NCBI GenBank assembly: GCA_029259695.1
Contig: JAJDEQ010000026.1
Coordinates: forward strand, 1 to 45,886
Reading direction: 5' to 3'
DNA length: 45,886 bases
Origin: Planctomycetota bacterium
Lineage (GTDB): Bacteria > Planctomycetota > B15-G4
The stretch's first letter is position 1; the number at the start of each line of letters is the position of its first letter. Both the position numbers and the translations under genes were made by a program. Below are positions 32,667 through 41,922 of the stretch, in pieces. The notes under the pieces are model-generated. The model was not told the origin of the DNA. It worked only from the letters and a program-made list of their open reading frames with translations, and did not search any database.

Positions 32667-32852
32667 ACCGACGCCGTGAGCGCGTCGCCACGGGGAATCG
32701 CGCCGCATCCGATCGGCGTGTGGGGACAGGCGCAGGCGGGACCCGAGCGGTGCGCCCCGTCCGAGGGCTCGCCGCGGGAAGCCGCTGGCCGACCAGGGCA
32801 GTCGGGCCCCGTTCCGCGACCGCGCGTATGGAAGCGGGGGCGGGCTGCGGGC

Positions 32853-32858
32853 TAGAAT
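32853..32858 (+). promoter_or_regulatory. Candidate -10 element for prfB
   Basis: TAGAAT (five of six matches to TATAAT) lies 36 nt before the prfB ATG at 32895. No convincing -35 hexamer is present. Confidence 0.3.
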
Positions 32859-32894
32859 CGACGGTTTCGCCGCTCCCCTGCAAAGAGATGATCC

Positions 32895-33996
32895 ATGGCC
32901 CTCGACGACGTTCGGACTCGCGCTACGGACATCCGCCGCCGCCTCAACCAAATCGACGACTCTCTTTGACAAGCCCGGGCTGACGGGACGCCTCAACGAA
33001 CTCGAAGTGGCCATGGCGGCCAACGATTTCTGGAACGACCAGGATCGCGCCCAGGGTGTCGTTGCGGAACTGAAGCGCGTGAAGGCCTCGCTGGGGCCGC
33101 TGATCGACATGAGCGACCGGCTCGACGAACTCGACGTGATGATCGAGCTCGCCGAGGAGGACAGCGGCGCCGACTCGGCTGGCGAAGCGGAACAGATGCT
33201 CGCGGACGTGGACGCCGCCATGGAGCGGCTCGAGTTCCGGGTGATGCTCGACGGGCAGTACGACCTGCGCCCGGCGTACCTGTCGATCCAGGCGGGTGCC
33301 GGCGGCACCGAGTCCTGCGACTGGGCCGCCATGCTGATGCGCATGTACACGCGTTGGTGTGAGCGCAGCGGCTACGAGGTCGGCATCGTCGACAAGCTCG
33401 ACGACGAGGAGGCGGGCATCAAGTCGGTGACGCTGCTGGTCAAGGGCGACTGGGCCTACGGCTACCTGCGCGCCGAGCACGGCGTGCACCGGCTCGTGCG
33501 CTTGTCGCCCTTCGATGCGCAGAACCGGCGCCAGACGTCCTTCGCCGCCGTGGAGGTGATGCCCGAACTCGACGAAGCGGAGGTGACCGACATCCGCCCC
33601 GACGACCTGCGCGTCGACACCTTCCGTGCGGGTGGGGCGGGCGGTCAGCACGTCAACAAGACTGACTCGGCAATCCGCATCACGCACCTGCCCACGGGGA
33701 TCATCGTGGCCTGCCAGAGCGAGCGCAGTCAGCACAAGAACCGCAACACCGCGCTCAAGATGCTCGCCGCCAAACTCGCCACCAAGGCCGAGGAGGAACG
33801 CAGCGCCGAGCTCGAGGGGTTGGCCGGCGATCGGGGCGACATCGGCTGGGGGCACCAGATCCGCAGCTACGTCCTGCACCCGTACCAGATGGTCAAGGAC
33901 CATCGCACCGACCACGAGGTCGGCAACACGACCGCCGTCCTGGACGGTGACATCCAGCAGTTCATCGAGACCTATCTGCGGAGTCGCAAGCGATGA
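32895..33996 (+). CDS. prfB: Peptide chain release factor 2, with programmed +1 frameshift
   Basis: RF2 recognises UGA and UAA and triggers peptide release. The gene needs +1 recoding: frame one runs from ATG 32895 through 24 codons to CTT TGA (stop at 32967-32969), and translation continues at GAC 32968 in the next frame to the TGA at 33994-33996. The joined protein is 366 aa, matching E. coli RF2 (365). After the shift comes DKPGLTGRLNELEVAMAAND with FWND, as expected. SPF (204-206) is the RF2-specific stop-codon recognition tripeptide, and GGQ (249-251) is the peptidyl-transfer motif. In-frame UGA autoregulates RF2 level: low RF2 favours the shift. Annotating from the internal ATG at 33007 would lose the N-terminal domain start. 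ATG of a 20-codon frame overlaps its stop. Confidence 0.96.
32961..32970 (+). promoter_or_regulatory. RF2 +1 frameshift (recoding) site
   Basis: TCT CTT TGA C at 32961-32970 contains the canonical slippery CUU-UGA-C of prfB genes: the P-site tRNA slips from CUU to UUU and the next codon read is GAC. In E. coli an AGGGGG stimulator sits 3 nt before CTT; here the preceding bases (CAAATCGACGACTCT) have no such Shine-Dalgarno-like stretch. Confidence 0.92.
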
Positions 33997-34055
33997 CCAC
34001 GTTCCACCGACGGAACGCTCCCGGGGGCGCGCCCTCGGCGAGGTCGCCGGCATGA
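33993..34055 (+). CDS. Possible 20-codon bridging ORF between prfB and purH
   Basis: ATG at 33993 overlaps the prfB stop (ATGA 33993-33996), and the frame ends in a TGA whose preceding bases form the purH ATG (ATGA 34052-34055). The peptide would be [20 protein letters not shown]. Its composition is not protein-like, so the value would be ribosome hand-over (termination-reinitiation) from prfB to purH. It may be chance. Confidence 0.25.
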   Translation: MTTFHRRNAPGGAPSARSPA

Positions 34056-35653
34056 CACCCGCAGGAGCCACCCCGGGAGACGCCCCCGTGCGACGACGCG
34101 CCCTGCTGTCCGTGACCGACAAGACCGGGATCGAGGCCTTCGGCCGCGGCCTGGCCGACCGGGACTTCGAACTGCTCTCCACCGGCGGCACGGCGCGCGC
34201 GCTGCGTGAGGCCGGCCTCGAGGTGACCGACGTGGCCGACGTCACCGGCTTCCCCGAGATGATGGATGGTCGGCTCAAGACGCTGCACCCGGCGGTGCAC
34301 GGCGGCCTGCTCGCCCTGCGCGACGTGGAGGGCCACCGGGACGCGATGGAGCAGCACGGCATCGGCGCCATCGACGTCGTCGCGGTGAACCTGTACGCCT
34401 TCCGCGAGACCGTCGCGCGCCCCGGCGTGACCGACGCCGACGCGATCGAGAACATCGACATCGGCGGGCCGAGCATGATCCGCTCGGCTGCCAAGAACCA
34501 TCGCTTCGTGTGGGTCGTCACCGATCCCACCGACTACGACGCGGTGCTGTCGGGCCTGGATGCCGAGCGCGACGAGGGCGGCGGTGAGCAGAGCACGAGC
34601 GCGCGCCGGGCGCTGGCGACCAAGGCGTTCCTCACCACCGCCGCGTACGACGCGGCGATCGGCAACTGGTTCAGCGCCCGACAGGGCGGGTTGCCCGAAG
34701 TGCTGGTGCGCGAGGGCGGCCACGGCAGCGAATTGCGCTACGGCGAGAACCCCAAGCAGCGCGCGGCCTTCTACCGCGTGCCGGGCGCCCCGGGCGCTTC
34801 GATCGCGGCCGCCGAGCAGCTCAACGGCAAGGCGCTGTCCTACAACAACATCATGGATGCCGACGCGGCGCTGGAACTCGTACGCGAGTTCGATGAGCCG
34901 GCGGTGGCGGTGATCAAGCACACCAATCCCTGCGGCTGCGGCACCGCCGGCGACCTGGCGACGGCCTTCCGACGCGCGTGGAGCGGGGATCCCCAGTCTG
35001 CGTTCGGCGGCATCGTGGCGGTGAACCGACCGGTGGACATCCCCCTGGCCGAGACGATCGCCCAGCCCGACACCTTCCTCGAGGTGATCGTCGCGCCGTC
35101 GTTCGAGGACGGGGCCGTCGAGGTGCTCACGTCGCGGGTGAAGTGGGGCAAGAACGTGCGCCTGCTGGCCTGCGGTGACCTGGGTGCCCCGGCCGGCGAC
35201 GACCTGGTGGTCCGTCAGGTGACGAGCGGCTACCTGCTGCAGCAGCGCGACGACGGTTTCGACGACGAACAGCGCGAGGTGGTGACCGAGCGCCAGCCCT
35301 CACGGGCCGAGCGGGCCGACCTCGAGTTCGCCTGGCGGGTCTGCAAGCACGTCAAGAGCAACGCCATCGTGCTGGTCAAGGAGGGCACGGTGGTGGGCGT
35401 CGGGGCCGGGCAGATGAGCCGCGTCGACTCGGCCCACATGGCGGCGCGCAAGGCCGGCGACCGGGCGCGGGGCAGCGTGATGGCCTCGGACGCGTTCTTC
35501 CCCTTCCGCGATTCGATCGACGAGGCCGCCGGTGTGGGCGTGCGCGCGGTGATCCAGCCCGGCGGCTCGATCCGGGACAAGGAGAGCGTGGCCGCCGCGA
35601 ACCTGCACGACATGGCCATGGTCTTCACCGGGGCGCGCCACTTCCGGCACTAG
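34052..35653 (+). CDS. purH: Bifunctional AICAR transformylase/IMP cyclohydrolase
   Basis: A 533-aa enzyme for the last two steps of IMP synthesis. The N-terminal IMP cyclohydrolase (MGS-like) domain shows [51 protein letters not shown] and [11 protein letters not shown]. The AICAR transformylase domain shows [32 protein letters not shown], the catalytic [47 protein letters not shown] and [14 protein letters not shown]. The ATG at 34052 is used because family similarity begins about 12 residues later; a GTG at 34088 is possible. Length is typical. It follows prfB by 55 bp with the 20-codon frame between, and no other pur gene is adjacent. Confidence 0.95.
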   Translation: MTPAGATPGDAPVRRRALLSVTDKTGIEAFGRGLADRDFELLSTGGTARALREAGLEVTDVADVTGFPEMMDGRLKTLHPAVHGGLLALRDVEGHRDAMEQHGIGAIDVVAVNLYAFRETVARPGVTDADAIENIDIGGPSMIRSAAKNHRFVWVVTDPTDYDAVLSGLDAERDEGGGEQSTSARRALATKAFLTTAAYDAAIGNWFSARQGGLPEVLVREGGHGSELRYGENPKQRAAFYRVPGAPGASIAAAEQLNGKALSYNNIMDADAALELVREFDEPAVAVIKHTNPCGCGTAGDLATAFRRAWSGDPQSAFGGIVAVNRPVDIPLAETIAQPDTFLEVIVAPSFEDGAVEVLTSRVKWGKNVRLLACGDLGAPAGDDLVVRQVTSGYLLQQRDDGFDDEQREVVTERQPSRAERADLEFAWRVCKHVKSNAIVLVKEGTVVGVGAGQMSRVDSAHMAARKAGDRARGSVMASDAFFPFRDSIDEAAGVGVRAVIQPGGSIRDKESVAAANLHDMAMVFTGARHFRH

Positions 35654-35677
35654 GCTTCCGGCGCGGACTGGCGCCCG

Positions 35678-35974
35678 CTAGGCGGAGCGGATGATCCAGG
35701 CCACGGCGAACGCGAAGACCAGCGCTGCGGCGAACAACACCCAGCGCCCGTCCAGTCGCCACGGCGCGGGTTCGCCGAACTCGCGCTCGACGAACGCGTC
35801 GTAGTCGAAGTCGTCGTCGCCCTCGTGGCCGGGGAGGTCCTCGTACCACATGTCGCCGGCGTCGTCGGCCCAGCCGGTGGAACGATCCGAACCGCACGAG
35901 GGGCAGGCCAGCGCGGTGCGCTTCACCCGGGCCTCGCAGTTGGGACACGTGAACGTCCGGTTGTCTCGCGCCAT
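35678..35974 (-). CDS. Zinc-ribbon protein with C-terminal membrane anchor
   Basis: A 98-aa protein. MARDNRTFTCPNCEARVKRT with ALACPSCGSD forms a CxxC...CxxC zinc ribbon in the first 35 residues. A very acidic middle (GHEGDDDFDYDAFVEREFGE) follows, and the last 20 residues are a membrane anchor (WVLFAAALVFAFAVAWII) with a short RSA tail, so the ribbon faces the cytoplasm as a tail-anchored protein. It lies 11 bp downstream of the kinase gene on the same strand and probably belongs to the sigma/kinase operon. The start at 35974 is chosen because upstream residues are an antisense-like shadow of the kinase end. Confidence 0.72.
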   Translation of the reverse strand: MARDNRTFTCPNCEARVKRTALACPSCGSDRSTGWADDAGDMWYEDLPGHEGDDDFDYDAFVEREFGEPAPWRLDGRWVLFAAALVFAFAVAWIIRSA

Positions 35975-35985
35975 GTCGGTCGACC

Positions 35986-38715
35986 TCAGTCCACGCCCGT
36001 GGTGATGGCCGCGAGGCGCTGGGTGCACTTGTCGATCTCGCCCTGGATCTCGGCCGGCACGCCGGCGTCCCCCCCGGCGAGCAGGTCCAGTTCGCGCAAG
36101 TGCTCGAACACCGCCAGGCTGCGTTCGAACCACCGACGCCCTTCGGTGCAGGCCGCGCGGCGGTCGTCCCGTGAACGCTGCGTGTCACCCGCCTCGGCGT
36201 AGCCGAGTTCACCGAACTTGAACAGCGCCACGCCGTGCCGACGCTGGTAGGTGCCGTGGTCGGCGTTCTGTTCGGCCATCGGTCGGGTGAGTTCGACGGC
36301 GGCCTGGAAGGCCCCCCGGGCGGCGTCGAGGCGTCCCTCGGCCAGGGCCAGTTCGCCGCTGTGGATGTGGCTGCCGGCGAGGTCGTAGCGCGCGTTGGCA
36401 TTCTCCGGTTCGAGTGCGACGCGCTGCAGGTTGATGGCGCGGGCCGCCTCGTGGTGCTCGCGCGACGTCTCGGGATGTCCCATGGCCTGCAGCAGCTTGG
36501 TCAGCCGGGCGTGTCCCGTGGTCAGGTCGCGCTTGGCCACGACGTTGGTCGGGTCGCGCTCGGCCAGTTCCCGGGCGAGCTCCATGTAGGCCTCGTAGGC
36601 GGCCAGGGCCCGCTCGCGGTCGGCGCCGCTCTCGTGGAACACGGCCAGCTTGAAGTGGGCGACCATCAGGTCGCGGCGGGCGCGAACGTCGTCGGGCTCG
36701 CGCGCCAGCAACTCCCGGCTGCTGCGCATGGCGTCTTCGTACATGACGCGCGCCTGCTCCCGGTGGCCTGTCGTGAGCAGCATGCCCGCCACGCGATTGG
36801 CGGCGGTGACCCGCTCGCGTTGGGCCTGCGGGTCGTCGGGATGGCGCGCGAGGATCTGCTCGGCGGCCTGCAGCGCGCGGTTGTAGTGGTCGGTTGCTTC
36901 CTGGTGGCGGCCCGTGTCGGCCGCGAGGTCCCCCAGGCGGTTGTCCACCAGGGCGACGTCGTTGTGCACGTTGCGATCTCCGGGGCGCTCGGCGTGGAGT
37001 CCCGCGAGCAGTTCGCGGGCCCGCAGGTAGCTCTCCCGAGCGCCTGCGGTGTCACCCGTGTTGGGCAGGTGGGGGGCGCCCTGGATGTCGCCGATCTTCG
37101 CGTAGGCGCTGGCCAGTTCGCGGCGCATGTCCACGTCGTCGCCAGCCTCGGCGGCGAGCCGGTCGAGGTACTCGAGTGCGGTGCTGACGGCCAGGCGCCG
37201 GGCCGGCAGGCTGCCCACCAGATGGCGGATCGAGTTGTCGAAGTCGAAGATGAAGCGCCGCGCCAGGTCGCGTACGTCGCCGAAGCGGCGCTCGGCCAGT
37301 CGGCGCTGGGTGGCTTCGGCGTCGCGCGCCGCGGCCTCCAGCTCCCGCGCTCGTTCGGCCTCGAGCCGGGCGGCGCGCTCCTCCCGCCCCGCCTGTTCGG
37401 CCGAGAGGCGCGCGTCGCGCTCGCTGGTGCGTAGGCGTTCGGCCTGCAGCCACTGCCAGCTCGTCGTGAGCAGGCCCAGGACCAGGGACACGAAGACCGC
37501 GCCCACGAGGGCCACCAGCATGCGGTTGCGACGCGCGAACTTGGCCAGCTGGTAGGCCGTGCTGGGCGGATGGGCGACGATCGGTTCGTGCGCCAGGAAG
37601 CGCAGGATGTCGGCGGCCAGGTCGGCCGCGGTCTGGTAGCGGCGGTCGGGGTCCTTCTCGAGCGCCTTGAGCAGCACGGTGTTCACGTCCCCGCGCAACG
37701 CCGGGACATGGGTGCTGATGGGCCGCGGGTCCTCGGTCTGGATGGCGCCCACCGCCTCGTGGACCATGCCGTTGCCGAGGTCGTAGGGCAGCTCGCCGCA
37801 CAGCAGCTCGTAGAGGATCACCCCCAGGGCGTACACGTCGGAGCGGGCGTCGAGGTGGTCCGGGTCGCCGGCCGCCTGCTCGGGGCTCATGTACTGCACG
37901 GTGCCGAGCAGTTGGCCCAGCGACGTGTGCATGGTCGTGACCAGCAGGTCCTTGTCGGTCACCCGCGCCACGCCGAAGTCGAGGATCTTGGCCTGGTGCG
38001 GTGAGCTGCCCACCGCTGAGCGGCGCTCACCGGTGCCGGTCGTGGGCGGGTCCTGGCCGACTTCCACCAGGATGTTGCCGGGCTTGAGATCGCGGTGGAT
38101 CACGCCGCGGCCGTGTGCGTGCTGGACGGCATCGCAGATCTTCACGAACAGCTCGAGCCGTTGCCGCGTGTCGAGCCGCTCCTCGTCGACGAACTGCAGC
38201 AGCGGGCGACCGTCCACGAACTCCATGGCGATCCACGCGCGCCCGTCGTCGTGGACGCCGGCTGCGTGCACGTGGGCGATCCCCGCGTGGCGCAAGCGTC
38301 CGAGGATCTGTGCCTCGTGCTCGAAGCGGCGCAGCATCTGCTCCGAGGCCAGCTCGGCGCGGATCATCTTGAGCGCGACGGTGCGACGCGGATGGTCCTG
38401 CTCGGCCAGGTAGACGACGCCCATGCCGCCCTCGCCCAGCGGGCGCAGGATGCGGTAGGGGCCGACGCGTTCCGGGTGGTACGCGGGCGCCGGGACGCCG
38501 TCGATCGAGTCGACGCGGAAACCGCTGCCGAGCGCGGGGGTGCCCAGGAACTCGCCGTCGTGCGCTTGCAGCAGCGCCTCCACTTCCTGCCGCAGCTCGT
38601 CGTCAGCGGCGCAGGACTCGGCCAGCCAGGTGGCCCGTTCGCCCGGCTCCATGCGCCGCGCGCGCTGGAACAGTCGCTCCACCGCCGCGAATCGCTGTTC
38701 GGCGGAGTCGGTCAT
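35986..38715 (-). CDS. Membrane Ser/Thr protein kinase with C-terminal TPR region
   Basis: A 909-aa Hanks-type kinase. Residues 1-55 are a helical leader (RARRMEPGERATWLAESCAA) usual in planctomycete kinases paired with ECF sigma factors. The kinase domain spans about 87-375: GEGGMG (94-99), K116, HRDLKPGN (207-214), DFG (246-248) and MSPEQ (276-280), so all catalytic residues are present; an insert follows the catalytic loop. One membrane segment (about 399-417) and a coiled coil rich in Ala/Glu/Arg lead to an extracytoplasmic or cytoplasmic TPR domain of about 400 residues (RHQEATDHYNRALQAAEQIL, AYEAYMELARELAERDP). Its ATG overlaps the sigma-factor stop by 4 bp, so the pair is co-translated. 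A phospho-control of that sigma factor is inferred. Confidence 0.93.
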   Translation of the reverse strand: MTDSAEQRFAAVERLFQRARRMEPGERATWLAESCAADDELRQEVEALLQAHDGEFLGTPALGSGFRVDSIDGVPAPAYHPERVGPYRILRPLGEGGMGVVYLAEQDHPRRTVALKMIRAELASEQMLRRFEHEAQILGRLRHAGIAHVHAAGVHDDGRAWIAMEFVDGRPLLQFVDEERLDTRQRLELFVKICDAVQHAHGRGVIHRDLKPGNILVEVGQDPPTTGTGERRSAVGSSPHQAKILDFGVARVTDKDLLVTTMHTSLGQLLGTVQYMSPEQAAGDPDHLDARSDVYALGVILYELLCGELPYDLGNGMVHEAVGAIQTEDPRPISTHVPALRGDVNTVLLKALEKDPDRRYQTAADLAADILRFLAHEPIVAHPPSTAYQLAKFARRNRMLVALVGAVFVSLVLGLLTTSWQWLQAERLRTSERDARLSAEQAGREERAARLEAERARELEAAARDAEATQRRLAERRFGDVRDLARRFIFDFDNSIRHLVGSLPARRLAVSTALEYLDRLAAEAGDDVDMRRELASAYAKIGDIQGAPHLPNTGDTAGARESYLRARELLAGLHAERPGDRNVHNDVALVDNRLGDLAADTGRHQEATDHYNRALQAAEQILARHPDDPQAQRERVTAANRVAGMLLTTGHREQARVMYEDAMRSSRELLAREPDDVRARRDLMVAHFKLAVFHESGADRERALAAYEAYMELARELAERDPTNVVAKRDLTTGHARLTKLLQAMGHPETSREHHEAARAINLQRVALEPENANARYDLAGSHIHSGELALAEGRLDAARGAFQAAVELTRPMAEQNADHGTYQRRHGVALFKFGELGYAEAGDTQRSRDDRRAACTEGRRWFERSLAVFEHLRELDLLAGGDAGVPAEIQGEIDKCTQRLAAITTGVD

Positions 38716-39296
38716 CGTCCGCCGTGCTCGCCGAGCTGGCGTGCCAACCACGAGCGCGCGAAGGCCCAGTCGTCCTCGACGGTGGTGGTGCCCACGTCCA
38801 GGGTGCGGGCCGTCTCCTCGATGGTCAGTCCGCCGAAGTAGCGCAGCTCGACCACGCGTGCCTTGCGCCCGTCCAGTTCGGCCAGACGGCCCAGGGCTTC
38901 GTCCAGCGCCAGCACGTCGAGCTCCCAGTGCTGGGGTGTGCCGCCGCCCTGGCCGTCCACGGCGCTGAGCGTGATGCGGGACGCGTTGCCGCCGCGCTTG
39001 GCGGTGTTCTTGGCGCGCGCGCTGTCCACCAGGACCCGGCGGATCGCCCCGGCGCCGGCCACCAGGAAGTGCGTCTTGTCCTTCCAGCGGATGCGGTCCA
39101 GTTGGGCCAGGCGCATGTAGGCCTCGTGGACCAGCGCCGTGGGCTGGAGCGTGTGGCCGCGGCGCTCGTGGCGCAGGGACTCGGCCGCGAGCGCCCTCAA
39201 CTCGTCGTAGACGAGGGGCAGCAGGTCGTCCGCGTCGCTGGGACGATCGTCGCGTGACGGCTCTGGAGGGCTTGGATCCATGGGTCCCGGGCTCAT
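38712..39296 (-). CDS. ECF RNA polymerase sigma factor, TIGR02999 type
   Basis: A 194-aa sigma-70 family protein. LLPLVYDELRALAAESLRHE and GHTLQPTALVHEAYMRLAQL form region 2 in the style of the planctomycete TIGR02999 group. WKDKTHFLVAGAGAIRRVLVDSARAKNTAKRGG continues it. ELRYFGGLTIEETARTLDV with TTTVEDDWAFARSWL is the region 4 helix-turn-helix that reads the -35 box. The ATG at 39296 has GAGGGG just upstream; a second ATG at 39281 is possible. It has no anti-sigma partner of the usual type; instead a coupled Ser/Thr kinase gene follows with an ATGA overlap. Target genes are unknown. Confidence 0.92.
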   Translation of the reverse strand: MSPGPMDPSPPEPSRDDRPSDADDLLPLVYDELRALAAESLRHERRGHTLQPTALVHEAYMRLAQLDRIRWKDKTHFLVAGAGAIRRVLVDSARAKNTAKRGGNASRITLSAVDGQGGGTPQHWELDVLALDEALGRLAELDGRKARVVELRYFGGLTIEETARTLDVGTTTVEDDWAFARSWLARQLGEHGGR

Positions 39297-39690
39297 TGTC
39301 CCCTCGGGACCCACCGGGGGCAAACCGGGCGTTTCGTGCCGGAATCGGGGTGTGTGGCCCCGTGTCGCCGTCGGCTGCGGGGGTAGGCCGCGACGGGCCC
39401 CTCGCCGCCGCGAGAAAAACACCGAAAAAGGGGAGGGCATTGCGGCCCGGTTTCGCGCTGATGGAGGAGAAGACGTCCCCCGGGGTGCTCGCACGCTGCG
39501 GGGCGGCTTGGAGAAGAGCGCCTGATGAGGGCAGCCCCCCGGCTGCAATGGTCGCTCGGGCCCGCGCCTCTCCACCGGTGGTTCAGGGGACCGCCGGCGG
39601 GGCGGCGCGGGCGCCTGTTCCCCCGCGTCGGTGTCTGCCGGATCGGTGCCTGTGGTGGAGGCCGGGTGGCGGGGGCCGGCCGGACGGCGT
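39297..39690 (-). other. Intergenic region between TMTC-like gene and ECF sigma gene
   Basis: These 394 bp hold no supported gene; the open frames are Arg/Pro-rich shadows. One conspicuous stretch on the plus strand is GAGAAAAACACCGAAAAAGG (39411-39430), unusually A-rich for this genome; read in minus-strand RNA it is two runs of five U. It may mark the end of the TMTC-like transcript or the start of the sigma operon. No clear promoter is seen. Confidence 0.4.
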
Positions 39691-41922
39691 TCAACCGTCC
39701 TGGAGTGAGGCTTCGTACGCGGCGCGATGGCGGGCTGCTTCGGCGCTCTGACCCAGCGCCTCCAGGCAGGTCGCCAGGTGCAGGTGGCACTCGTCGTAGT
39801 CCGGCTGGAGCACCAGCGTGCGCAGGAAGTGGTCCACCGCCTCCCCATGGGCACCCTGCTCCATCAGCGCATAGGCGAGGTTGAAGTAGGTCTGGGCGTA
39901 GTCCGGGTCGCTCTCGAGCGCGCGCCGGTACGACACGATGGCGTCGCCGTTGCGCCCCAGGCGCTGCAGGCCGAGGCCCTCCAGGAAGCGCGACTGCTCG
40001 AACGCATCCTGGAGGCTGTGCAGCTGGGCCAGGTGCTGGACCACCGCGAGGTGGTCGCCGCGGCCGCGGGCGGCCCAGGCGGCCTGGTACAGCGTCGACA
40101 CGAGCTGCTCCTCGTTCTGGGGCGTGGCGTCGAGTCGCACGCGCAGGGCCATGAACTGCGCCAGTTGGTCGAGGTCGTCGCGCGCTCGCGCGTCCTTGAT
40201 GCCCGAGCGCACCACGGACTCGGCGTATTCGCGGTAGAGCGGACGGCGCGGGTCGAGCTCCACGGCGCGCACCGCCGAGGGGCCTGCGTCGGCGATGCGC
40301 TTGGCGTTGATCATGCCCTTGGCGCGCCAGTAGTGGGCGTCGGCCCAGGTGTCGCCCATGCGCACGGCGTCGTCGAGACTGGCGATCCCCGTGTCCACGT
40401 CGCCGGTGCGGATCTCGAGCAGCCCGAGGTTGATGTGGGCCACCACGTTGCGCGGGTCGAGGTCGATCGCCTCGGTCAGGTAGCGGTGGGCCGTCTCGTC
40501 GTCCACGCCGAACTGGCTGCGCGCGTAGTTGACCATGCCCATGGGGCGCGCGCCGTACTTCACGCTCTGTTCCCAGAAGGTGGCGTCGGTGCGCCAGATC
40601 GTGTTGTGCCACAAGGACGAACCGGCCGCGTACAGCAGGGCCGCGGCGAAGACCAGTCGCCGGCTCTTCGCACCCAAGCGCCCGTGCAGCACCAGGCACA
40701 CGGCGAGGAACAGGTACGGCAGCGACGGGTAGCCGCGGTAGTCCACGGCCAGGTAGCGGAAGGGGGCGATCGACGACGTGGGCGCGAACATGATCCAGTA
40801 GGCCAGGATCGCGAACGTGATCGCGGCGGCGCCGCGTCGCCGGCGCCAGGCGAACTCGAGCGAACCAGCCACGACCAGCAGGCCGAAGAGCATCGCCGGG
40901 TCGAGCCAGCTCTGCACTTCGGCCACGGCCGGCAGCGGCCGCATGAAGAACGGCCACAGGACGTTGCGCAGGTAGTAGAAGCTGTGCACCTTCAGCATCG
41001 TGCGGCCGTACTCGGCGCGGTCGCCCCAGGTCGTCTTGTCCATGCCGAGCTGCTCGACGTCGGAGAAGTCGAGCACCTCGCGGGTGAAGACGAAGAAGCC
41101 GACGGCCAGGGCCGCGAAGGGCACCACGCGCAGCCACGTGCGCAGGCTGAACAAACGGCGCTGCCCGAGCGTCAGCTCATACGCCAGCACGAGGGCGGGG
41201 AAGGCCACGCCGTTGGTCTTGGACGCCATCGACAGGGCGTAGCAACCCAGGATCAACGGCCAGCGCCACCAGCCGCCGCCGCTCCGGGTCCAACCGACGT
41301 AGGTCCAGAACGAGGTGAGCAGGAAGACCTGCATCAGCAGCAGGTCCCGCGCGCAGATGTAGTTGACCGGCACGCCGGACACGGGGTGCACGGCGTACAG
41401 CAGGGTCACGGCGAGGGCCAGCCAGCCGTGGTGCGCGGGGGCCACCGTGGTGGCTGCCCAACCAGGAGTCGCTGCCGGCCGTCCGTCGGCGGGTGTCGCC
41501 CCACGGGAGCCGCCGCGCAACAGCGACAGCACCAATCCGTAGAAGACGATGCACGAAAGCAGGTGCAGGAGGATGTTGCCCGCGTGATAGGCCACCACAC
41601 TGTGCCCGCCGGCCAGGGCGTAGCTGATCGACATGCTCAGCGGCAGCAGGGGGCGGTACTGGACCAGGCGCGGCAGGGTGGCGCTCGTGCGCGGGTCCAC
41701 GAAGTGGCGGCCCATGGGGTGCAGCTGCTCGATCGCCGGGTTGCCGGGCACCCGGTAGTGGTCGTCGAGGTGGTAGGCGTTCTCGAGCGCGGTCCAGAAC
41801 ACGGCCACGGTGAGGCCGGTGATGAGCAGCACGGCCAGCACGTGGAAGCGGGCCCGGATCCCTGGAGCTGCCGGCGGGTCGGCGGCGGGGAGCGCGGGGC
41901 TGGGCGAGTCATCCATGGGCAT
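39691..41922 (-). CDS. TMTC-like polytopic GT-C glycosyltransferase with TPR domain
   Basis: A 743-aa membrane protein. After a short cytoplasmic start comes a membrane segment (VLAVLLITGLTVAVFWTAL), then ENAYHLDDHYRVPGNPAI, an acidic first loop in the position of the catalytic Asp of GT-C enzymes. About ten more membrane segments follow to residue 440. The last 280 residues are TPR units (GVDDETAHRYLTEAIDLDPR, GRNGDAIVSYRRALESDPDY, GAHGEAVDHFLRTLVLQPDY). This layout equals TMTC/O-mannosyltransferase-type proteins that use polyprenyl-phosphate sugars at the outer face of the membrane, with TPRs for acceptor recognition. Start choice: ATG at 41922 or 41916, both before the first membrane helix; the longer open frame to 42012 is less likely. 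Acceptor unknown. Confidence 0.83.
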   Translation of the reverse strand: MPMDDSPSPALPAADPPAAPGIRARFHVLAVLLITGLTVAVFWTALENAYHLDDHYRVPGNPAIEQLHPMGRHFVDPRTSATLPRLVQYRPLLPLSMSISYALAGGHSVVAYHAGNILLHLLSCIVFYGLVLSLLRGGSRGATPADGRPAATPGWAATTVAPAHHGWLALAVTLLYAVHPVSGVPVNYICARDLLLMQVFLLTSFWTYVGWTRSGGGWWRWPLILGCYALSMASKTNGVAFPALVLAYELTLGQRRLFSLRTWLRVVPFAALAVGFFVFTREVLDFSDVEQLGMDKTTWGDRAEYGRTMLKVHSFYYLRNVLWPFFMRPLPAVAEVQSWLDPAMLFGLLVVAGSLEFAWRRRRGAAAITFAILAYWIMFAPTSSIAPFRYLAVDYRGYPSLPYLFLAVCLVLHGRLGAKSRRLVFAAALLYAAGSSLWHNTIWRTDATFWEQSVKYGARPMGMVNYARSQFGVDDETAHRYLTEAIDLDPRNVVAHINLGLLEIRTGDVDTGIASLDDAVRMGDTWADAHYWRAKGMINAKRIADAGPSAVRAVELDPRRPLYREYAESVVRSGIKDARARDDLDQLAQFMALRVRLDATPQNEEQLVSTLYQAAWAARGRGDHLAVVQHLAQLHSLQDAFEQSRFLEGLGLQRLGRNGDAIVSYRRALESDPDYAQTYFNLAYALMEQGAHGEAVDHFLRTLVLQPDYDECHLHLATCLEALGQSAEAARHRAAYEASLQDG

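Larger units (their letters stand above)
32419..32894 (+). other. Gene-free region between coaC and prfB, rich in inverted repeats
   Basis: I see no credible gene in these 476 bp. The first 250 bp hold at least five inverted repeats, described separately. The rest is GC-rich with short stems such as CGCCG (32701-32705) with CGGCG (32714-32718). A -10-like TAGAAT lies at 32853-32858, before prfB. Confidence 0.6.

Noticed and set aside
32419..32894. Known structured RNAs (tmRNA, RNase P RNA, SRP RNA, cobalamin riboswitch) in the coaC-prfB gap
   Set aside because: None of their signature sequences was found by eye on either strand; left as an unassigned candidate.
33007..33996. prfB as a 329-aa protein starting at the internal ATG
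   Set aside because: The frame is open upstream to the CTTTGAC site and the upstream frame from ATG 32895 gives the normal RF2 N-terminus after +1 shift.
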